Shown piece after piece: positions 6,563 to 9,486 of a stretch of 9,486 nucleotides of DNA. Numbering within the stretch: position 1 is the stretch's first letter; each line of letters opens with the position of its first letter. The DNA comes from Dehalococcoidales bacterium (GTDB lineage Bacteria; Chloroflexota; Dehalococcoidia; Dehalococcoidales; RBG-16-60-22), in the NCBI GenBank assembly GCA_030639445.1, contig DAOWCR010000035.1:1-9486 (forward strand), written 5' to 3'. Under the pieces are notes generated by a model, which did not search any database, was not told the DNA's origin, and worked only from the letters and a program-made list of their open reading frames with translations. A program made the translations under genes and the position numbers.

Positions 6563-7561
6563 ATGATAATTGCCGTAGATGCCGCCGGCGGGGACTATGC
6601 TCCCCACGAAATCGTTAAAGGAGCGCTGAAAGCGGCCCAGGAGTACGAGGTGGAGATTGCGCTGGTGGGCCGGAGAAACGTGCTCCATGTGCTGGCGGGC
6701 CGCCATCTGCGGAAGTCGGGCATCACTATCGTGAACGCCAGCCAGACCATCGGGTCTCACGAGTCGCCGGTGAAAGCCATCCGCAGCAAGCCGCACTCTT
6801 CCATAGTGGTTGGGGTTAACCTGGTAAAAGAAGGTAAAGCTTCATCATTTGTCTCCGCGGGCAATACCGGGGCGGTGCTGGGGGCGGCGCTGTTCGGCCT
6901 GGGCAAGGTGCCCGGGGTTGAACGCCCGGCCATCGCCTGTATCATGGATATCACCCCGTCCACCCCGGTCCTCCTGATTGATGCCGGCGCCAATACTGAC
7001 TGCCGGCCGAGCCATCTGGTCCAGTTTGCCGAGATGGGCGCGGTTTACAGCCAGCATGTTCTCGGCATAGCATCCCCGCGGGTTGGCCTGCTCAGCGTCG
7101 GTGAAGAAGAAGGCAAGGGCAACCAGCTGGTTCAGGAGACCTCCCCGCTCCTGAAAAATAATAAAAATTTGAACTTTATCGGCAATATCGAAGGCTATGA
7201 TATATTAAAAACTACCGTTGATGTCGTGGTTACCGACGGGTTTACCGGCAATATCGTGCTCAAGACCATAGAGGGTATGAGCGACACTTTTTTGACTTCG
7301 GCGCGGCAGTTAGGGCATCTCGCCTCCAATGTCTACCACTTCCGGGGGCGTGACCTGCTCCGTGACGTGGGACTGGGTTCCTGGGTTAACCGCATAGACT
7401 ACCGGGAGCACGGCGGGGCGTGTCTGCTGGGGGTGAGCGGCAATATCATCATCGCTCACGGCCGCAGTCAGGCGAAGACGATTAAAAATGCCATTGGTAT
7501 CGCCAAGCATATGGCGGAACAAAACATAGCACAGGCAATTAAGGAGGAAATTCATGAGTAA
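6563..7561 (+). CDS. plsX: Phosphate acyltransferase PlsX
   Basis: PlsX makes acyl-phosphate from acyl-ACP and phosphate, the first step of the PlsX/PlsY route to phosphatidic acid; it works at the inner face of the membrane. The 332 residues match the usual length. Recognisable family blocks are IIAVDAAGGDYAP (2-14), SAGNTGA (98-104), IDAGANTD (139-146), VGLLSVGEEEGKG (174-186), NIEGYDI (208-214), DGFTGNIVLKTIEG (225-238) and HGGACLLG (283-290). The N-terminal block usually reads DAMGGD; here Ala replaces Met. GAGGAA lies 5 nt before the ATG. In many bacteria rpmF precedes plsX and fabH or fabD follows; here an M20 hydrolase precedes it and trxA overlaps its end. Confidence 0.97.
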   Translation: MIIAVDAAGGDYAPHEIVKGALKAAQEYEVEIALVGRRNVLHVLAGRHLRKSGITIVNASQTIGSHESPVKAIRSKPHSSIVVGVNLVKEGKASSFVSAGNTGAVLGAALFGLGKVPGVERPAIACIMDITPSTPVLLIDAGANTDCRPSHLVQFAEMGAVYSQHVLGIASPRVGLLSVGEEEGKGNQLVQETSPLLKNNKNLNFIGNIEGYDILKTTVDVVVTDGFTGNIVLKTIEGMSDTFLTSARQLGHLASNVYHFRGRDLLRDVGLGSWVNRIDYREHGGACLLGVSGNIIIAHGRSQAKTIKNAIGIAKHMAEQNIAQAIKEEIHE

Positions 7562-7880
7562 GCCAGTTGAAGTTAATGATGATAACTTTGACCAGATGGT
7601 ACTGCAAGCCAAGACACCGGTGCTGGTTGATTTCTGGGCGGCCTGGTGCGGGCCGTGCCGCATGGTGGCGCCGATAGTGGAGGAACTGGCCGGGGAATAT
7701 GAAGGCCGGGTAAGCTTCACCAAGCTGGATGTTGACCAGAACCCCAGGACGGCGAGTAAATATGGCATCATGAGTATCCCCAGCCTGATTATTTTCAAAG
7801 ACGGAAGCCCGGCTTCCAATCTGGTCGGCTTCCGGCCCAAAGCTGACCTGAAGCGGAGCCTGGACGACGTTCTGGGCTAG
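7554..7880 (+). CDS. trxA: Thioredoxin
   Basis: This 108-residue single-domain thioredoxin is a cytoplasmic dithiol reductant. The active site WCGPC places the redox cysteines at C32 and C35, the strand before it is VLVDFWAAW, and the cis-proline loop is SIPSLIIF with P76. LVGF near 90-93 stands where the conserved glycine turn lies. Length is standard and there is no signal peptide. The ATG overlaps the plsX stop by 8 nt and its AAGGAGG (7541-7547) lies inside plsX, so translation of the two is probably coupled. Its likely reductase partner is the next gene. Confidence 0.97.
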   Translation: MSKPVEVNDDNFDQMVLQAKTPVLVDFWAAWCGPCRMVAPIVEELAGEYEGRVSFTKLDVDQNPRTASKYGIMSIPSLIIFKDGSPASNLVGFRPKADLKRSLDDVLG

Positions 7881-7926
7881 GCCGAATATTCCGCAGACAA
7901 CAACAAGACTACGAGGAGTGAGACCG

Positions 7927-8859
7927 ATGGTCGACCGGGAATATGATGTGATTATTATCGGCGGCGGTCCGGCGGGACTGGCGGCCGGGCTTTACACGGC
8001 CCGGGCCAGGCGGCGCAGCCTGCTCCTGGAGAGAGCGGCCGCCGGCGGCTGGATAATGAACGCCGAGCTGGTGGAAAACTACCCCGGCTTTCCGCAGGGT
8101 ATCAACGGACTGGAGCTGGCGGACCTGATGAGCGAGCAGGCTAAAAAATACGGCCTGGAGGTGTTACTGGCCGAGGTCACCGGCCTGGAGCTTGAAGGAG
8201 AGCGTAAGGTAATCAAAACTGCCGAGGGAGACTTTACCGCCAGGGCGGTAATTATCGCCAGTGGCTCCGACCGGGTCAAACTGGGTGTCCCGGGGGAAGA
8301 AGAGTTTATCGGACGGGGGGTAGGTTACTGCGCGCTCTGTGACGCCGCTTTTTTCCGGGAAGTGCCGGTGGCGGTGGTGGGCGGCGGCAACGCGGCCATT
8401 GATGACGCCCTGCACCTCAGCAAGTTTGCCGTCAAAGTTACCGTGATACACCGTCGCCAGCAGTTGCGGGCCACCACCATTCTGCAAGAAAGGGCCTTCG
8501 CCGAACCAAAAATTGAATTCCGGTGGGACACCGTGGTCGCGGCTATTGAGGGTGGGGCTAAAGTAGAAAGGCTGAGACTGCGTAACGTGCGGAGTGGAGA
8601 AGAGTCCACCCTGGATGTCTCCGGCATCTTTGTCGCTCTCGGGTCTACCCCCAATACGGGCTACCTTAAAGATATCTTACCCCTGGATGCCAGCGGCGCC
8701 GTCATTACCAATGAGAAGATGGAGACCGGAGTTCCCGGCGTCTTCGCCGCCGGTGATATACGCGCCAGCTCGATTCGCCAGGTGGTGGCCGCTACCGGTG
8801 ACGGCGCGACGGCGGCGGTCTATGCCGAGAAATTTGTTGTGGAACAGGGCAGGCATTAA
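7927..8859 (+). CDS. trxB: Thioredoxin reductase (NADPH-type flavoprotein)
   Basis: TrxB passes electrons from NADPH through FAD and a disulfide to thioredoxin. The 310 residues match the low-molecular-weight bacterial type. The FAD motif IIGGGPAG is at 10-17, the redox centre CALC at C135 and C138, the NADPH domain motif VVGGGNAAIDDA at 150-161, HRR at 175-177 with the following RA for the NADPH phosphate, and the closing FAD motif AAGDIR at 274-279. Three details differ from the common form: CALCDA instead of CxxCDG, GGW instead of GGQ near residue 40, and GGGNAA instead of GGGDSA. The ATG at 7927 has GAGGAG 8 nt ahead; a GTG at 7918 overlaps that Shine-Dalgarno and is rejected. It lies 46 nt after trxA and is followed by a terminator. 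Confidence 0.95.
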   Translation: MVDREYDVIIIGGGPAGLAAGLYTARARRRSLLLERAAAGGWIMNAELVENYPGFPQGINGLELADLMSEQAKKYGLEVLLAEVTGLELEGERKVIKTAEGDFTARAVIIASGSDRVKLGVPGEEEFIGRGVGYCALCDAAFFREVPVAVVGGGNAAIDDALHLSKFAVKVTVIHRRQQLRATTILQERAFAEPKIEFRWDTVVAAIEGGAKVERLRLRNVRSGEESTLDVSGIFVALGSTPNTGYLKDILPLDASGAVITNEKMETGVPGVFAAGDIRASSIRQVVAATGDGATAAVYAEKFVVEQGRH

Positions 8860-8861
8860 TC

Positions 8862-8903
8862 AAAAAATATTTCAGGCTTTGCCCTTCAAGCCCCTTATTT
8901 TTT
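8862..8903 (+). terminator. Intrinsic terminator after trxB
   Basis: A GGCTT/AAGCC stem (8875-8879 with 8888-8892) with an 8-nt loop is followed by TATTTTTT at 8896-8903. The upstream AAAAAATA (8862-8869) is complementary to that tract and could extend the helix or make it act in both directions. It begins 3 nt after the trxB stop and probably ends the plsX-trxA-trxB transcript. The 5-bp core stem is modest, so readthrough into rplI is possible. Confidence 0.65.
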
Positions 8904-8918
8904 AGTTTAGCGGTGGAG

Positions 8919-8924
8919 TATAAT
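8919..8924 (+). promoter_or_regulatory. -10 box upstream of rplI
   Basis: A perfect TATAAT lies 15 nt after the terminator's T-tract. No good -35 is visible at 16-18 nt: that position falls within the terminator's T-rich end. Initiation near 8931 would give a very short leader of about 14 nt beginning at the AAAGGAG Shine-Dalgarno (8932-8938). Confidence 0.4.
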
Positions 8925-8944
8925 TACTGACAAAGGAGATAATT

Positions 8945-9486
8945 ATGAGGGTCGTTTTCATCGAGGATGTGCCGGACATAGCGGAAACCGGTGAGATTAA
9001 AGAGGTGGCTGACGGCTACGCCCGGAACTTTCTCATTCCGCGAAAGCTGGCCGTACTGGCGGGCGCGCAGACGGCTAACATCGTCGAGGCGCAATTAAAA
9101 AAGAAAGCCCGCCTTCAGGTCCAGATTGAAATGGAAATGACCGAACTGGCCAGGCAGCTGGAAGGACAGAAGATTATCCTGAAAGCCCGGGCCGGGAAGG
9201 AAGACCGACTCTACGGCTCGATTACCAACGCGGATATTGCCGAAGAGCTGGGCCGGAGCGCCGGTTTGACGGTTGACAAAAGGAAAATAGAGCTGGACGA
9301 GCCCATCCGTGAAATAGGCAGCTATGAGATAGCCATCAGGCTGACCAAAGATATCATACCCAGGATAAAACTTACCGTGATGGAAGAGGCGAAGAAGGGC
9401 GAGGGTAAGGAGAAAAAGGAAAGCAAGAAGAAGAAAGAGAGCAAGCCCAAGGTGGAGAAGATAGAGGCGCCGGAGGAGAAAAAGGA
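8945..9486 (+). CDS. rplI: 50S ribosomal protein L9 with charged C-terminal tail (3' end beyond window)
   Basis: L9 binds 23S rRNA near the base of the L1 stalk and helps maintain reading frame. The first 180 residues are visible. The N-terminal RNA-binding domain carries the family signature around residues 16-40 (TGEIKEVADGYARNFLIPRK). A long central helix follows (about 41-75), and the C-terminal domain runs to about residue 147, with KEDRLYGSITNADIAEEL at 85-102. Usual L9 ends near 148-150. Here a Lys/Glu-rich low-complexity tail begins at about 148 and is still open at the window edge, at least 32 residues on. AAAGGAG lies 6 nt before the ATG. The gene follows a terminator and -10 box, so it probably starts a separate unit. 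Confidence 0.95.
   Translation, partial: MRVVFIEDVPDIAETGEIKEVADGYARNFLIPRKLAVLAGAQTANIVEAQLKKKARLQVQIEMEMTELARQLEGQKIILKARAGKEDRLYGSITNADIAEELGRSAGLTVDKRKIELDEPIREIGSYEIAIRLTKDIIPRIKLTVMEEAKKGEGKEKKESKKKKESKPKVEKIEAPEEKK

Noticed and set aside
7918..7926. GTG at 7918 as the trxB start
   Set aside because: It overlaps the GAGGAG Shine-Dalgarno; the ATG at 7927 has proper spacing and fits the family N-terminus.
1..9486. CRISPR array, insertion sequence, tRNA/rRNA or phage genes
   Set aside because: No regularly spaced repeats, transposase-like frames, terminal inverted repeats or tRNA-like folds were seen.

Overview
No database search was run; all calls rest on reading the sequence and on motif recognition. 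The window is GC-rich bacterial DNA with tightly packed genes, strong Shine-Dalgarno sites and frequent TTG starts. The source is most likely an anaerobic, environmental bacterium. I lean towards Chloroflexota (Dehalococcoidia-like) from the gene style, but nothing here proves that.

Left half, minus strand (1-5091): a four-gene catabolic-looking cluster read right to left. It starts with a fumarate-reductase/KstD-type FAD oxidoreductase (3577-5091). A D-2-hydroxyacid dehydrogenase follows, best read from a TTG at 3456 behind its own near-consensus sigma-70 promoter (3491-3519). Next are a dihydroorotase-like metallo-amidohydrolase (1220-2386) and an old-yellow-enzyme/2,4-dienoyl-CoA-reductase-type flavoprotein that runs off the left edge (1-1206). 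The last three lie close together: a 56-nt gap holding a 9-codon leader-like ORF, then a 13-nt gap where a stop codon sits next to the following Shine-Dalgarno.

Centre (5092-5358): a divergent intergenic region with an AT-rich island. It holds a perfect 16-bp palindrome made of overlapping TATAAT boxes, a second inverted repeat and candidate promoters for both directions.

Right half, plus strand: an M20-family amidohydrolase (PM20D2/AbgB-like, probable TTG start at 5359) belongs by orientation and chemistry with the divergent cluster. Housekeeping genes follow: plsX (phospholipid synthesis), trxA overlapping it by 8 nt, trxB, an intrinsic terminator, and rplI (ribosomal protein L9) with its own -10 box and an unusual Lys/Glu-rich C-terminal tail that runs off the right edge.

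Together, two flavin reductases/dehydrogenases, an NAD-dependent hydroxyacid dehydrogenase and two amide-bond hydrolases suggest breakdown of an amide-containing, possibly cyclic or unsaturated compound. The substrate cannot be read from sequence. The trxA-trxB pair forms a complete NADPH-thioredoxin system. I found no mobile element, CRISPR array, tRNA or rRNA.
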